This document shows, one piece after another, positions 7,448 through 15,376 of a stretch of DNA of 19,270 bases. The position numbers and the translations under genes were made by a program. Position 1 is the stretch's first letter; each line of letters opens with the position of its first letter. Origin of the DNA: CAZKEG01 sp964601575. Lineage in GTDB: Bacteria > Desulfobacterota > Thermodesulfobacteria > Thermodesulfobacteriales > Thermodesulfatatoraceae. Location: NCBI GenBank assembly GCA_964601575.1, contig CAZROA010000051.1:1-19270 (forward strand). The letters run 5' to 3'. A model generated the notes under the pieces. That model saw only the letters and a list, made by a program, of their open reading frames with translations, had not been told where the DNA came from and did no database searches.

Positions 7448-7837
7448 ATGAAGATTGATTTTCGTATCTTACAAGATCTGGGTCCATCTCGTCAAAAGCC
7501 TGAGCTAAAAAAGGGAGCCGAGGATTTCTCTTCTATTTTGCAAAAGGTCTGCCACCGGCTGCAAGTAGGGGAGACGGATCCATCCGCTAAAGGGCCTTGG
7601 GTACCAGATGAGGCGTTGAGGCTGGCTGAAGAGATTATATCCACCCTCCAACAGATCCTTAACCACCTGGAGATCGTCTCTCCAGAAGAGTTAGCCAGCG
7701 AGCTCGAACGCCAAAGTGAGGCCCTTAAGGCCCGACTCGAAGGGCTCCCCCCTGGTAGCGGAAGGGGGCTGCTTGAAGAGGTGATGATCCTTGGCCTGGT
7801 AGAGGCCCAAAAATTGAGGGCTGGTTTTTATTCTTAG
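7448..7837 (+). CDS. Conserved-looking hypothetical protein, 129 residues, function unknown
   Basis: I do not recognise this protein. It is likely real: AAGGTGAT, an eight-base match to the 16S anti-Shine-Dalgarno, lies 5 nt before ATG 7448, no larger overlapping gene competes, and codon choice resembles its neighbours. The product is soluble and acidic to neutral, predicted mostly helical, with amphipathic stretches (RLAEEIISTLQQILNHLE, ELASELERQSEALKARLEG) and a conserved-looking hydrophobic tail LLEEVMILGLVEAQKLRAGFY. There is no signal peptide, membrane segment or cysteine pair (one Cys only). The helical layout could suit a small chaperone or adaptor, but that is speculation. Its stop codon overlaps the stop of the convergent CNNM gene by 4 bp. 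A weak promoter candidate (TTGCTC 7396, TAAAGA 7419, 17-nt spacing) lies in the 82-bp gap shared with mnmG. Confidence 0.75.
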   Translation: MKIDFRILQDLGPSRQKPELKKGAEDFSSILQKVCHRLQVGETDPSAKGPWVPDEALRLAEEIISTLQQILNHLEIVSPEELASELERQSEALKARLEGLPPGSGRGLLEEVMILGLVEAQKLRAGFYS

Positions 7838-9063
7838 GTTGATCGGGGTTTTACCCAGACTTCGAGTTCATCAAGGCCCATCTTGCTGGCCCGACGGATC
7901 TGGAACTGGATGTTTTCATAGTTAATGCGTTCGCCCACCCGGGGAATACGTCCGGCAAGTTTTAAGACAAAGCCCCCGATGGTCTCGTAGTCCCCCGGAG
8001 GGATGTCAAGCCCCAACTCATCCCGGGCCCGTTCCACCTCCAACCAGGCCTTGACCAAGAAATGATTTTCAGAAAGCCTGATATAGGGGACCAATTTTTG
8101 ATCGAATTCATCCCAAAATTCCCCGAGTATTTCTTCTACCAGGTCTTCGATGGTAATAATCCCCGAGGCCTGTCCGTATTCGTTGACCACTACGCAGAGG
8201 GTACGGCCTTCTTTTTGCATTTCAGCCAAGAGCTCGGCGGCGGGTTTTAATTCAGGGACGTATTCCACTTGACGCATAAAGCTGCGTACCGGTTGTTTGC
8301 CAGGCAAGACGTCCAAGAGATCCATGGCCAAGAGCACACCCACGATATGATCGAGGTGTTTGCGATAGACCAGGAGGCGGGAAAAACCCGTACGGGCAAA
8401 GGTCTCCAAGGCCTCTTTCACCGAGGCCGTCTCTTCTATCCCTTTGACCCTGACCAAGGGGATCATCACCTGGGCGGCGGTCTTGTGGGAGAAATCGAGT
8501 AATCGCTCAATCAGTCGCCGTTCACTGGGGTCAAGGGCCTCCTCTGAACTGACCAAGAGGCGGATCTCTTCCCGGGTGATGGCCGGCAGACGGCGACTCT
8601 CTCCCTCTGGTCTGGTAAACACGGTGATTAACCGGGAGATGAGCCAAATAAGGGGGTAAAAGATCCGCGAAAAAAGAAAGATAATCGGGGCCACTTTGGG
8701 GGCCAGACGATTGGCCTGTTGCTGGGCAAAGCTTTTGGGGATGATCTGACCAAAGAGGAGCATGAGCGGGGGAAGCCCCAAGGCAGCGATTAATCCTCCA
8801 TAATGGGGGAAAAGATCCAAGAGAAAACCGGTGGTAAAGACACTGTTTCCGATCACCGAAAGATTAAGCCCCAAAAGAGTGGAGGTAAGCAGCCATTCGG
8901 GATCAGACAAAAGACGCAGGGCAATCCTGGCTCCGAGGCTCTTTTGGGAGAAGCGCTTCAGGATCGTCTCATCCGCGGCGACCAGGGCAATTTCTGCCCC
9001 AGCAAAAAAGGACTCCAACAGGAGGAGAAACAGAAAGAGCCCTATGCCTAAAAAGATATTCAT
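7834..9063 (-). CDS. CNNM/CorC (HlyC/CorC) family membrane protein, second of tandem pair
   Basis: A 409-residue protein with the standard three-part architecture. Residues 1-145 form a DUF21/CNNM transmembrane domain with about four hydrophobic segments and the small-residue and acidic start FFAGAEIALVAAD. Residues 165-315 are a CBS pair ending in VVVNEYGQASGIITIEDLVEEILGE. The C-terminal CorC_HlyC domain contains YETIGGFVLKLAGRIPRVGE. Relatives are magnesium or cobalt efflux/homeostasis proteins whose CBS domains sense ATP-Mg. The usual MxPR motif at the CBS entry is replaced by MIPLVRV, whereas the paralogue upstream keeps MTPR. The start overlaps the upstream paralogue's stop as ATGA, with no strong ribosome-binding site, implying translational coupling. 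The transported ion cannot be settled from sequence. Confidence 0.9.
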   Translation of the reverse strand: MNIFLGIGLFLFLLLLESFFAGAEIALVAADETILKRFSQKSLGARIALRLLSDPEWLLTSTLLGLNLSVIGNSVFTTGFLLDLFPHYGGLIAALGLPPLMLLFGQIIPKSFAQQQANRLAPKVAPIIFLFSRIFYPLIWLISRLITVFTRPEGESRRLPAITREEIRLLVSSEEALDPSERRLIERLLDFSHKTAAQVMIPLVRVKGIEETASVKEALETFARTGFSRLLVYRKHLDHIVGVLLAMDLLDVLPGKQPVRSFMRQVEYVPELKPAAELLAEMQKEGRTLCVVVNEYGQASGIITIEDLVEEILGEFWDEFDQKLVPYIRLSENHFLVKAWLEVERARDELGLDIPPGDYETIGGFVLKLAGRIPRVGERINYENIQFQIRRASKMGLDELEVWVKPRST

Positions 9064-10319
9064 GAGCTTCGTTCCACCCGAATACTCAGGATATGGGCAC
9101 CTTTCACCCTTTCGGCGGTAAACCGAAAGCCATAGGCCTCTCGACTCATCCCCTCCCGGGGTAGTTCTCCAAAGAGATAAAGCACCAGGCCCCCCATGGT
9201 TTCAAACTCTTCAGAAGGTAGGTTAGCCCCTACCAGACGGTTGAATTCATCGACCCGCAGGCGGGGGGAGAGGCGATAGACACCCTCGGCGATCTTTTCG
9301 ATGGGGGCCTCTTTGCGGTCAAACTCGTCGTAGATCTCTCCAAAAAGCTCTTCTAACACGTCTTCCAGGGTGACCAGGCCGACGATCACCCCGTATTCAT
9401 CAACCACTAAGGCAAACTTGAGCCGCTGTCTTTGAAATTCTTCAAGGAGCCTCCGGACCCTCATCATCTCCGGGACGAAAAACGGTGGGCGAACCAGATC
9501 AGCCAGATGCTTGGCCTTTTTCTCTAGGCGCCAACGGAGTAAATCCTTGACATGCAAGATACCCAGGAGGTGATCCAGGTTTTCCCGATAGACAGGGATG
9601 CGGGAAAATCCCTTCTCTTTGATGCGGAGGATAATCTCATCGGAGATAGGGGCATCCTCCAAGGCAAAGATCTCCCGCCTGGGGGTCATGATAGCTGAGA
9701 CCGGAGTCTCTTCTGAATCTAGGAGCCCGTAGATAAATTGACGTTCGTGCTCGCCAAGGAGCCCAGCCCGGTAACCTTCCTCGACCAGGTGTAAGATCTC
9801 TTCATCAGAGATGGTCCGTTGTTCAGGAGGCTGAATACCTAAGGTCCGAAGGAAGACGTTGGTAAAGGCCAACATGAGCCCACGGACCGGGGTAAAGAGA
9901 AAGACAAAGACCTTGAGCACCGGGGCCAGAAGACAGGCCAGTCTTTCCCTCTGTCGAAACCCTAAGACCTTGGGGATCAAGTCACCGCCGAGGAATAACA
10001 CACTGCTCATTAAGGGGTAGGCAATAAGTTCCCCTTTGTCGCCAAAGAGGCCGATAAATAAGACCGCGGCCATAGAAGAACACAAGATATCTGAAAATTC
10101 ATTGCCGATGAGGATAGTGGCCAGGAGCCGGCGCGGGGTACGGAGGAGGTCTACCGCCAATCGACAGGAGGCCCGAGGGTGTTCCCTAAGACGTAGTTGG
10201 TCCAATCTGGAGAGGGAAAAGAGGGCCGTCTCCGAACAGGTAAAAAAACCCGAAAAAAGGACAAGACAAAAGATGACCGCTAAGAGCCAAAAATTAATCT
10301 CAGCCGGGCTCCCAAGCAT
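9060..10319 (-). CDS. CNNM/CorC (HlyC/CorC) family membrane protein, first of tandem pair
   Basis: A 419-residue paralogue of the next gene. The DUF21/CNNM membrane domain (about 1-150) includes FSGFFTCSETALFSLSR and LGGDLIPKVLGF. The CBS pair (about 185-330) contains IMTPRREIFALEDA, the canonical MxPR motif, and VVDEYGVIVGLVTLEDVLEEL. The CorC_HlyC domain has EEFETMGGLVLYLFGELP and ends near RVERSS. Family members mediate or regulate divalent cation, mainly Mg2+, export across the inner membrane. The start is ATG 10319 with AAGGGT 8 nt upstream. Two unequal paralogues in an ATGA-overlapped operon suggest a heteromer or different ion or nucleotide specificities; this is inference. Confidence 0.9.
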   Translation of the reverse strand: MLGSPAEINFWLLAVIFCLVLFSGFFTCSETALFSLSRLDQLRLREHPRASCRLAVDLLRTPRRLLATILIGNEFSDILCSSMAAVLFIGLFGDKGELIAYPLMSSVLFLGGDLIPKVLGFRQRERLACLLAPVLKVFVFLFTPVRGLMLAFTNVFLRTLGIQPPEQRTISDEEILHLVEEGYRAGLLGEHERQFIYGLLDSEETPVSAIMTPRREIFALEDAPISDEIILRIKEKGFSRIPVYRENLDHLLGILHVKDLLRWRLEKKAKHLADLVRPPFFVPEMMRVRRLLEEFQRQRLKFALVVDEYGVIVGLVTLEDVLEELFGEIYDEFDRKEAPIEKIAEGVYRLSPRLRVDEFNRLVGANLPSEEFETMGGLVLYLFGELPREGMSREAYGFRFTAERVKGAHILSIRVERSS

Positions 10320-10553
10320 AGATTTTACCCTTACTTTTCGTAAAGATCTGTTTAGAGAAAGAGCCGAGACGGATCTAGGTATAGTTTAGGTCCTTGACCA
10401 TTTTTTTCCAGTTTTCTCAGACCGAATTCTCGGTGGCTTTTTGGGTTTAATTTTTATGGGGTTCAATGTAAGCTATGGAGGTCTAAATAAAGGGCTAATT
10501 TAATCGAAGGGCGAGTTCTGCTCCTTGATGAGGTCTCTATTTAGTCCAACCTC
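10320..10553. other. 234-bp divergent intergenic region
   Basis: This gap separates the minus-strand CNNM pair from the plus-strand AI-2E gene and must hold both promoters, but I see no box pair strong enough to call. A short inverted repeat, CTAAATA at 10483-10489 and TATTTAG at 10538-10544, flanks the region just before the AI-2E gene, and each arm sits beside a GAGGTCT copy. A small hairpin ACCGA-ATTC-TCGGT (10421-10434) followed by GGC and five T looks terminator-like on the plus strand but has no evident transcript to end. Confidence 0.4.
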
Positions 10554-11660
10554 ATGGGTAAAAACGCAGTCTTAACCATTATTAGCTTCTTTCTGGCGGG
10601 GACGGTCCTTGTCCTTACCCTGCGACTTTATCTACCCTTTTTCCAACCGATTGCTTGGGCCGCGGTCATCGCCCTTCTTCTCCACCCGATTAATCGAGCC
10701 CTGCGGAAGATCTTTAAGGATCGGCGGGGCCTGGTGGCCTTTATCCTGTGTCTGGCCTTTGTGGCCTTTATCTTTATCCCTATGGTGGCGGCCCTTACCC
10801 GGGTGACTACCCAGGCCATAGATATGGTTACCGACCTGAGTCATCAGATCAAAGAGGGTCAGGTCTCCTTTGTCCCTGATCCCACTAAACACCCCCGTAT
10901 TTACGCCCTGGGGAAGACCTTCTTCAAAAAGATCGAAAGACTCCAGGCCGACATCGAGGCCACCGTCCTTTCAGCCATCTCTTGGGTGGGGCAATTTCTT
11001 CTCAGCCGAGGGACGACGATCTTTCGCAATACGGTGAAGTTTATCCTTCAGGTGGTCTTTATGATCGTCACCCTCTTTTATCTCTTTCGGGACGGCGAAC
11101 GTTTTGTCGCCGGGATCAAAGGCCTCTTACCGGTCCCTCGTGAGGAAGCCGATCGCCTGGTGGAAAAATTGCAACAGGTCCTTGAGGCCACCCTTTACGG
11201 GAGCCTCTTAACGGCCTTGGCCCAAGGGGCCTTGGGGTTTATCATCTTTGCCCTTCTAAAATTTAGCTCACCCATCCTGATGGGTCTTCTCATTGCCTTG
11301 GCCTCTTTTATTCCTTTGGTGGGGACGGCCATTGTTTGGGGCCCGGCGGTGATCTATCTCTTGGCCAAGGCCCTTTACGTGAAGGCCTTGATCCTTTTCC
11401 TCTATTCGGCCCTACTCATCAGCCAGATTGATTCCATTATCCGCCCCTTTTTCATCAGCGGACGGACTGAAATCCACAATCTCTTCATCTTCTTTAGCAT
11501 CTTGGGGGGGATCAAGTGTTTCGGTTTTTTGGGGATCTTCTTGGGCCCCATCCTGGTGGCTCTCTCCCTTTCAGTCCTCCATATTTATCGTTCCCAGGTC
11601 TTGGGCGAGGGGAATTATCATCTCTCCGGCGAAAAACTCCCTCCGCGTCCTCCTTCTTAA
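10554..11660 (+). CDS. AI-2E family (PerM/UPF0118) transporter-like membrane protein
   Basis: A 368-residue polytopic protein matching the AI-2E/UPF0118 family in length and layout. Paired hydrophobic segments lie near 8-45 (including PFFQPIAWAAVIALLLHPI) and 60-82. A charged soluble segment of about 70 residues follows, then further membrane helices and a family-typical stretch (LTALAQGALGFIIFALLKF, FIPLVGTAIVWGPAVIYLL, then ISQIDSIIRPFFISGRTEIHNLF). Members have been linked to autoinducer-2 export, sodium/proton exchange or other export, and the family name does not fix the substrate. The start is ATG 10554; an in-frame TAG at 10542 blocks any upstream start. No ribosome-binding site precedes it, so initiation may be from a very short leader. 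It precedes rel by 87 bp on the same strand. Confidence 0.88.
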   Translation: MGKNAVLTIISFFLAGTVLVLTLRLYLPFFQPIAWAAVIALLLHPINRALRKIFKDRRGLVAFILCLAFVAFIFIPMVAALTRVTTQAIDMVTDLSHQIKEGQVSFVPDPTKHPRIYALGKTFFKKIERLQADIEATVLSAISWVGQFLLSRGTTIFRNTVKFILQVVFMIVTLFYLFRDGERFVAGIKGLLPVPREEADRLVEKLQQVLEATLYGSLLTALAQGALGFIIFALLKFSSPILMGLLIALASFIPLVGTAIVWGPAVIYLLAKALYVKALILFLYSALLISQIDSIIRPFFISGRTEIHNLFIFFSILGGIKCFGFLGIFLGPILVALSLSVLHIYRSQVLGEGNYHLSGEKLPPRPPS

Positions 11661-11747
11661 GAAGACTTGGATAGGCCTTTCCTAAAGAACCTGAGATAAT
11701 ATTTCATAGACTAGGTCTTAGGCCGGTGCTACATTTAATAAAGAGAG

Positions 11748-13916
11748 ATGAACAAACCCTACGTTGTTCGGTTGAGCGATATATTAGATCAGATTCAGTC
11801 TTATTTACCGGGCTGTGACACCAGGCTGGTAGAAAAGGCCTATGTATATGCGGCCCGGGCCCATGCCGGGCAGGTGCGCCGTTCAGGAGAGCCTTATCTA
11901 GCCCATCCCTTGGCCGTAGCCTATATCCTGGCCCAAATGAAACTCGATCTTCCGGCCATTGCTGCTGGTCTCCTCCACGACACGGTTGAGGATACAGAGA
12001 CCACCATCGAAGACCTGGAAAAGATCTTTGGCCGTGAAGTAGCAGAGATCGTCGATGGGGTGACCAAGATCAGCACCCTCCCTATCAAGAGCAAGATTTA
12101 CAAGGAGGCCGAAAACTTTCGCAAGATGATCCTGGCCATGGCCAATGACCTTCGGGTGGTCTTGGTCAAATTGGCGGACCGGCTGCACAACATGCGCACC
12201 CTGGAATTCCAGCCGGAACACAAGCGCCAACGCATTGCCCGTGAGACCTTGGAAATCTATGCCCCACTGGCCAGTCGTTTGGGTATCGATTGGTTAAAGA
12301 GGGAGTTAGAGGATCTGTCTTTTATGTATCTTTATCCCGAGGAATATCGCCGACTGAAAGAAGAGGTCGAAAGGGTAGTGGCCGCCAGGCAGGATTTTAT
12401 CGACGAGGTAATCAAGATCCTCAAGGAAGCCCTGGACAAAGAAGGGATCTCTGGTCGGGTCCTTGGGCGGCGCAAACACCTCTATAGCATCTTTCGTAAA
12501 TTAGAACGACAAAACCTGGGCATAGACCAACTCTATCTCATCTACGATATCATCGGTTTGCGGGTCATCGTCAAAGAAGTGCGGGAATGCTACGAGGTCT
12601 TGGGGCTTATCCACTCCCTTTGGCGGCCTATTCCCGGGCGTTTCAAGGATTATATAAGTCTTCCCAAACCGAATATGTATCAATCCCTTCATACCACGGT
12701 GATCGGTCCCGGTGGGCGGCAAATGGAGATCCAGATCCGGACCGAAGAGATGGATCGCATTGCCAACGAGGGAATCGCGGCCCATTGGCTTTACAAAGAA
12801 CAAAAGATCATCTCGGCGGATTCAGCCAAGTCTCACCAGTTTGAATGGTTGAAACGCCTGGTTGAACTCCAAAAAGAGCTTCAAAACCCGCGGGACTTTA
12901 TTGAATCCCTGCGTATGGACCTCTTCCCGGATGAGGTCTATGTCTTTACCCCTGGAGGAGACATCAAGGTCCTTCCCCGTGGGGCCACGCCGGTGGATTT
13001 TGCCTATGCCATCCACACCGAGGTAGGGCATCACTGTGCCCGGGCCAAGGTGAACGGGCGTTTGGTCCCCCTTGATTATGAACTACAGACCGGAGATATC
13101 GTTGAGATCGTCACCGCCACCCATCAAAAACCCAGTCGGGATTGGTTGAAGTTTGTCAAGACCAGCCGGGCGAGGAGTCGCATCCGGCAGTGGCTTAAGA
13201 GAGAAGAACACCAGAGGATCTTGGTCACTGGTCGTGAGATATTGGATCGGGAGTTACGCAAGTTCAAGAGTTCTTTGTCGGCCTTTTTGGATAGTGAACA
13301 GGCGAAAGAGGTGGCCAAGATCTTTTCTTTCAAGACCGTTGACGATCTCATCCTGGCGGTGGGCTATGGTCGTCTGACCCCCCAACAGGTCGTCCGTCGG
13401 TTCTTACACATCGAGGCTAAAGAAGAACCAGAAGAACCCCTAGTGACTAAGAAATCCTTCTCTTTGGAAAGAGGGGGAGAGGTCTTTTCCGTAGATGGGG
13501 CTCAGGACGTCCTCTTCCACCTCAGTCGGTGTTGTAATCCCGTGCCTGGAGACGAAGTCATCGGTTATATCACCCGTGGGCGGGGGATTACTGTTCATCG
13601 GGTGGATTGCCCGAATCTAAAGACCCTTGATCCGGATCGACGAATAGAAGTACGCTGGGAAAATACCGATGGGGCTACTTATCCGGCCCGGGTAGCGGTG
13701 GTGGCCGTGGATCGGAAGGGGATGTTGGCCTCTATTTCCAGTGCCATCAGTGCCAGTGAGGCCAATATCTTAGAGGCCGAGGTCAAGACCACCCCAGATC
13801 GACGGGCCATCTTTAATTTCTTGTTAGAGGTCTCTGACAAGGCCCATCTGGATCGCATCTTTGCCCACGTAAAACAGGTCGACGGTGTGATCCGGGTGGA
13901 ACGAAAGTTATCCTAA
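11748..13916 (+). CDS. rel: Bifunctional (p)ppGpp synthetase/hydrolase, Rel/SpoT type
   Basis: A 722-residue protein with the full long-RSH layout. The hydrolase HD domain has RSGEPYLAHPLAVA, then LLHDTVEDT with H77-D78, so hydrolysis should be active. The synthetase domain has YDIIGLRVIV and GRFKDYISLPKPNMYQSLHT at about 296-315. RFKD rather than ExDD is the mark of bifunctional Rel/SpoT enzymes. TGS spans about 390-455 (FPDEVYVFTPGGDIKVLP), a helical region follows, then a conserved-cysteine domain (SRCCNPVPGDEVIGY with DCPN) and a C-terminal ACT domain. It makes and degrades (p)ppGpp at the ribosome in the stringent response and is probably the only long RSH in such a genome. The start is ATG 11748 with only a weak GAGAG upstream; TTTAAT ends 8 nt before the ATG, hinting at a very short leader. 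It converges on rpmB with a 4-bp overlap. Confidence 0.97.
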   Translation: MNKPYVVRLSDILDQIQSYLPGCDTRLVEKAYVYAARAHAGQVRRSGEPYLAHPLAVAYILAQMKLDLPAIAAGLLHDTVEDTETTIEDLEKIFGREVAEIVDGVTKISTLPIKSKIYKEAENFRKMILAMANDLRVVLVKLADRLHNMRTLEFQPEHKRQRIARETLEIYAPLASRLGIDWLKRELEDLSFMYLYPEEYRRLKEEVERVVAARQDFIDEVIKILKEALDKEGISGRVLGRRKHLYSIFRKLERQNLGIDQLYLIYDIIGLRVIVKEVRECYEVLGLIHSLWRPIPGRFKDYISLPKPNMYQSLHTTVIGPGGRQMEIQIRTEEMDRIANEGIAAHWLYKEQKIISADSAKSHQFEWLKRLVELQKELQNPRDFIESLRMDLFPDEVYVFTPGGDIKVLPRGATPVDFAYAIHTEVGHHCARAKVNGRLVPLDYELQTGDIVEIVTATHQKPSRDWLKFVKTSRARSRIRQWLKREEHQRILVTGREILDRELRKFKSSLSAFLDSEQAKEVAKIFSFKTVDDLILAVGYGRLTPQQVVRRFLHIEAKEEPEEPLVTKKSFSLERGGEVFSVDGAQDVLFHLSRCCNPVPGDEVIGYITRGRGITVHRVDCPNLKTLDPDRRIEVRWENTDGATYPARVAVVAVDRKGMLASISSAISASEANILEAEVKTTPDRRAIFNFLLEVSDKAHLDRIFAHVKQVDGVIRVERKLS

Positions 13917-14110
13917 TGAACGGCTTTTTGGACCTTGCCTGCTTTGAGACAACGGGTACACACACGCATCCTCTTTACTTGACCAGAGGGGAGTTTGACC
14001 CGGACGCGCTGTAGATTGGGATACCACCACCGTCCGGAATGTTTGTTTGAGTGACTGACTTTGTGCCCGGTATGAGGCCGACGACCACAAATTTCGCATA
14101 TTTTGGACAT
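13913..14110 (-). CDS. rpmB: 50S ribosomal protein bL28
   Basis: A 65-residue protein beginning MSKICEICGRRPHTGHKVSHS. It is basic throughout and contains RWWYPNLQRVRVKL. Two CxxC pairs, CEIC near the N-terminus and CTRC near the C-terminus, mark the zinc-binding (C+) form of bL28. I chose ATG 14110 because GGAGG lies 5 nt upstream and the protein then begins like other bL28; a longer open frame to 14146 adds 12 non-homologous residues. The gene has a good promoter of its own. Its stop overlaps the stop of rel by 4 bp on the opposite strand. Confidence 0.97.
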   Translation of the reverse strand: MSKICEICGRRPHTGHKVSHSNKHSGRWWYPNLQRVRVKLPSGQVKRMRVCTRCLKAGKVQKAVH

Positions 14111-14145
14111 GGTTTCCTCCTCGGGAAGCCTTTTCTGAGGGGCCA

Positions 14146-14174
14146 TTTATAACGTCTACTTTAAGTTTTAGCAA
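14146..14174 (-). promoter_or_regulatory. Sigma-70-type promoter of rpmB
   Basis: On the minus strand TTGCTA (14174-14169) and TATAAA (14151-14146) are separated by exactly 17 nt. The predicted start near 14139 gives an rpmB leader of about 29 nt that includes its GGAGG ribosome-binding site. It lies in the 111-bp gap shared with the divergent PilZ gene, for which I see no equally good promoter. Confidence 0.7.
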
Positions 14175-14221
14175 CAGGGAGTCGAGTTCAAATATTAGGG
14201 CTTGGAAAGAGAGGACCAGAA

Positions 14222-14557
14222 ATGGAAGAAAAGAGAAAATCTCCGCGGGCAAATTACGTATTTCGGGTAGATTATAGCACTCCAGAGGCTCTTTTTAACG
14301 AATTTGCCGACAATATCAGTGAAGGGGGCCTTTTTATCAAGACCCCCCATCCTTTACCCATCGGCACGGAGATCGTGCTGGAATTTCTCCTGCCCCTTCT
14401 TGAGGAACCAATCAAGGTCAAAGCCCGGGTGGAATGGAATACAGAGCTTCCGGGTATTCGTAAACGCACCCCGGGAATGGGAGTTAGCTTCCAGGGGCTT
14501 TCCCCGCAAGACAAAGAAAAGATCAACCAAGTAGTCCGGCAATTACGTCAGGTCTAA
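14222..14557 (+). CDS. PilZ-domain c-di-GMP-binding protein
   Basis: A 111-residue single-domain PilZ protein. Both cyclic di-GMP-binding motifs are present: RKSPR (RxxxR) at residues 5-9 and NISEGG (NxSxxG) at 31-36. A beta-barrel pattern follows, including GTEIVLEFLLP, KVKARVEWN and GMGVSF, and a C-terminal helix. Small stand-alone PilZ proteins of this kind are common in deltaproteobacteria and act as cytoplasmic c-di-GMP receptors that bind partners controlling motility, pili or polysaccharide. The start is ATG 14222 with GAGAGGA 6 nt upstream. The partner cannot be read from context: the gene stands alone between divergent rpmB and the convergent TIM-barrel gene, overlapping the latter's end by 15 bp. 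The HD-GYP protein at the left edge could lower the ligand it senses. Confidence 0.9.
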   Translation: MEEKRKSPRANYVFRVDYSTPEALFNEFADNISEGGLFIKTPHPLPIGTEIVLEFLLPLLEEPIKVKARVEWNTELPGIRKRTPGMGVSFQGLSPQDKEKINQVVRQLRQV

Positions 14558-15376
14558 GAGACCGGTTTGCCCCAAGGCCTCCGCCAGATAGACCAACCCT
14601 GGCCAAACGTCTTCCTCTCGGTGGGCCTCGAAGGTGAAAGAAGGCCTAAGGTTGTGCTCTCTCAAGAATCGAAAGATGGATAAGAAGGGGATCTTTCCTT
14701 GCCCTGGAGGAAGATGATCATCCCAGGTGCCGTCATTGTCATGGAGATGTATTTCAAAAAGCCGCTTTTTGAAGGCCTCAAGCCAGGGCTCCCAGGAAGA
14801 CTTGGCAAAAGCCAAGGCATGACCGGCATCAAAACAATACCCCAAATGAGGTGAATTTATCTCTTCAACGATTTTAGTCAGGAACCAGGGCTCGGGTTCA
14901 AAGACGTTTTCAAGCGCTAACCTGAGTTGGTACCTCTCGGCTATTTCGACCAGCCTTTTCAGGGCCTCGATCACTCTCCTTTGCCACTCCAAGACCCTCT
15001 CTCGATGATAACCAGGATGATAACCGGAATGAAGGACTACCACTTCAGGCCTAAAATAGCGTGCGGCCCTAAGCCCTTGCTCCAAACGACGAAGGCTTGC
15101 CCGCTGGATCAAGCGATCAAAGGCCCCGGGAGAAAGATCAGAGAAAGGAGCATGGACCGTACAAGCAATCCCAGCCTTAAGGAGTTTTCGGGCCATAGAG
15201 CGCAAATCCTTCAACCGATAGCGATCAAGGGTCTGGTGATCAAGACCAACTTCCAGACAAAGCCCCTCTTCCCGCACCCTGGGCCAGTATTTTTCGATCA
15301 ACATGGGAAAGGGTAGAGCAATATGGACTATCTTTTTGGTCTTTTCTATCAGGGCCTCGTTTATCTTAGCGTCCAT
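14543..15376 (-). CDS. Sugar phosphate isomerase/epimerase-like TIM barrel protein (AP2Ec / xylose-isomerase-like)
   Basis: A 277-residue protein with the metal-site pattern of the xylose-isomerase-like TIM-barrel superfamily: VHAPFSD, VVLHSGYH, LALENVFEPE, LGYCFDAGHAL, IHLHDNDGTWDDHLPPGQG and FTFEAH near the C-terminus. These residues normally hold one or more divalent metals. The superfamily includes sugar isomerases, epimerases and endonuclease IV. The HLHDN...D.H.PPG.G signature and length fit the epimerase-like branch better than DNA repair. The substrate is unknown. Its start lies 11 bp inside the end of the DegT-type aminotransferase gene, so the two form an operon and may act on the same nucleotide- or amino-sugar pathway. 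Translational coupling is likely. Confidence 0.88.
   Translation of the reverse strand: MDAKINEALIEKTKKIVHIALPFPMLIEKYWPRVREEGLCLEVGLDHQTLDRYRLKDLRSMARKLLKAGIACTVHAPFSDLSPGAFDRLIQRASLRRLEQGLRAARYFRPEVVVLHSGYHPGYHRERVLEWQRRVIEALKRLVEIAERYQLRLALENVFEPEPWFLTKIVEEINSPHLGYCFDAGHALAFAKSSWEPWLEAFKKRLFEIHLHDNDGTWDDHLPPGQGKIPFLSIFRFLREHNLRPSFTFEAHREEDVWPGLVYLAEALGQTGLLDLT

Noticed and set aside
10421..10442. Hairpin ACCGA-ATTC-TCGGT followed by five T as an intrinsic terminator or small RNA end
   Set aside because: The stem is only 5 bp, and no plus-strand transcript or promoter upstream could be supported.
14111..14146. Longer bL28 start adding 12 residues
   Set aside because: The extra residues do not resemble bL28, and the GGAGG ribosome-binding site sits inside the extension, just before ATG 14110.
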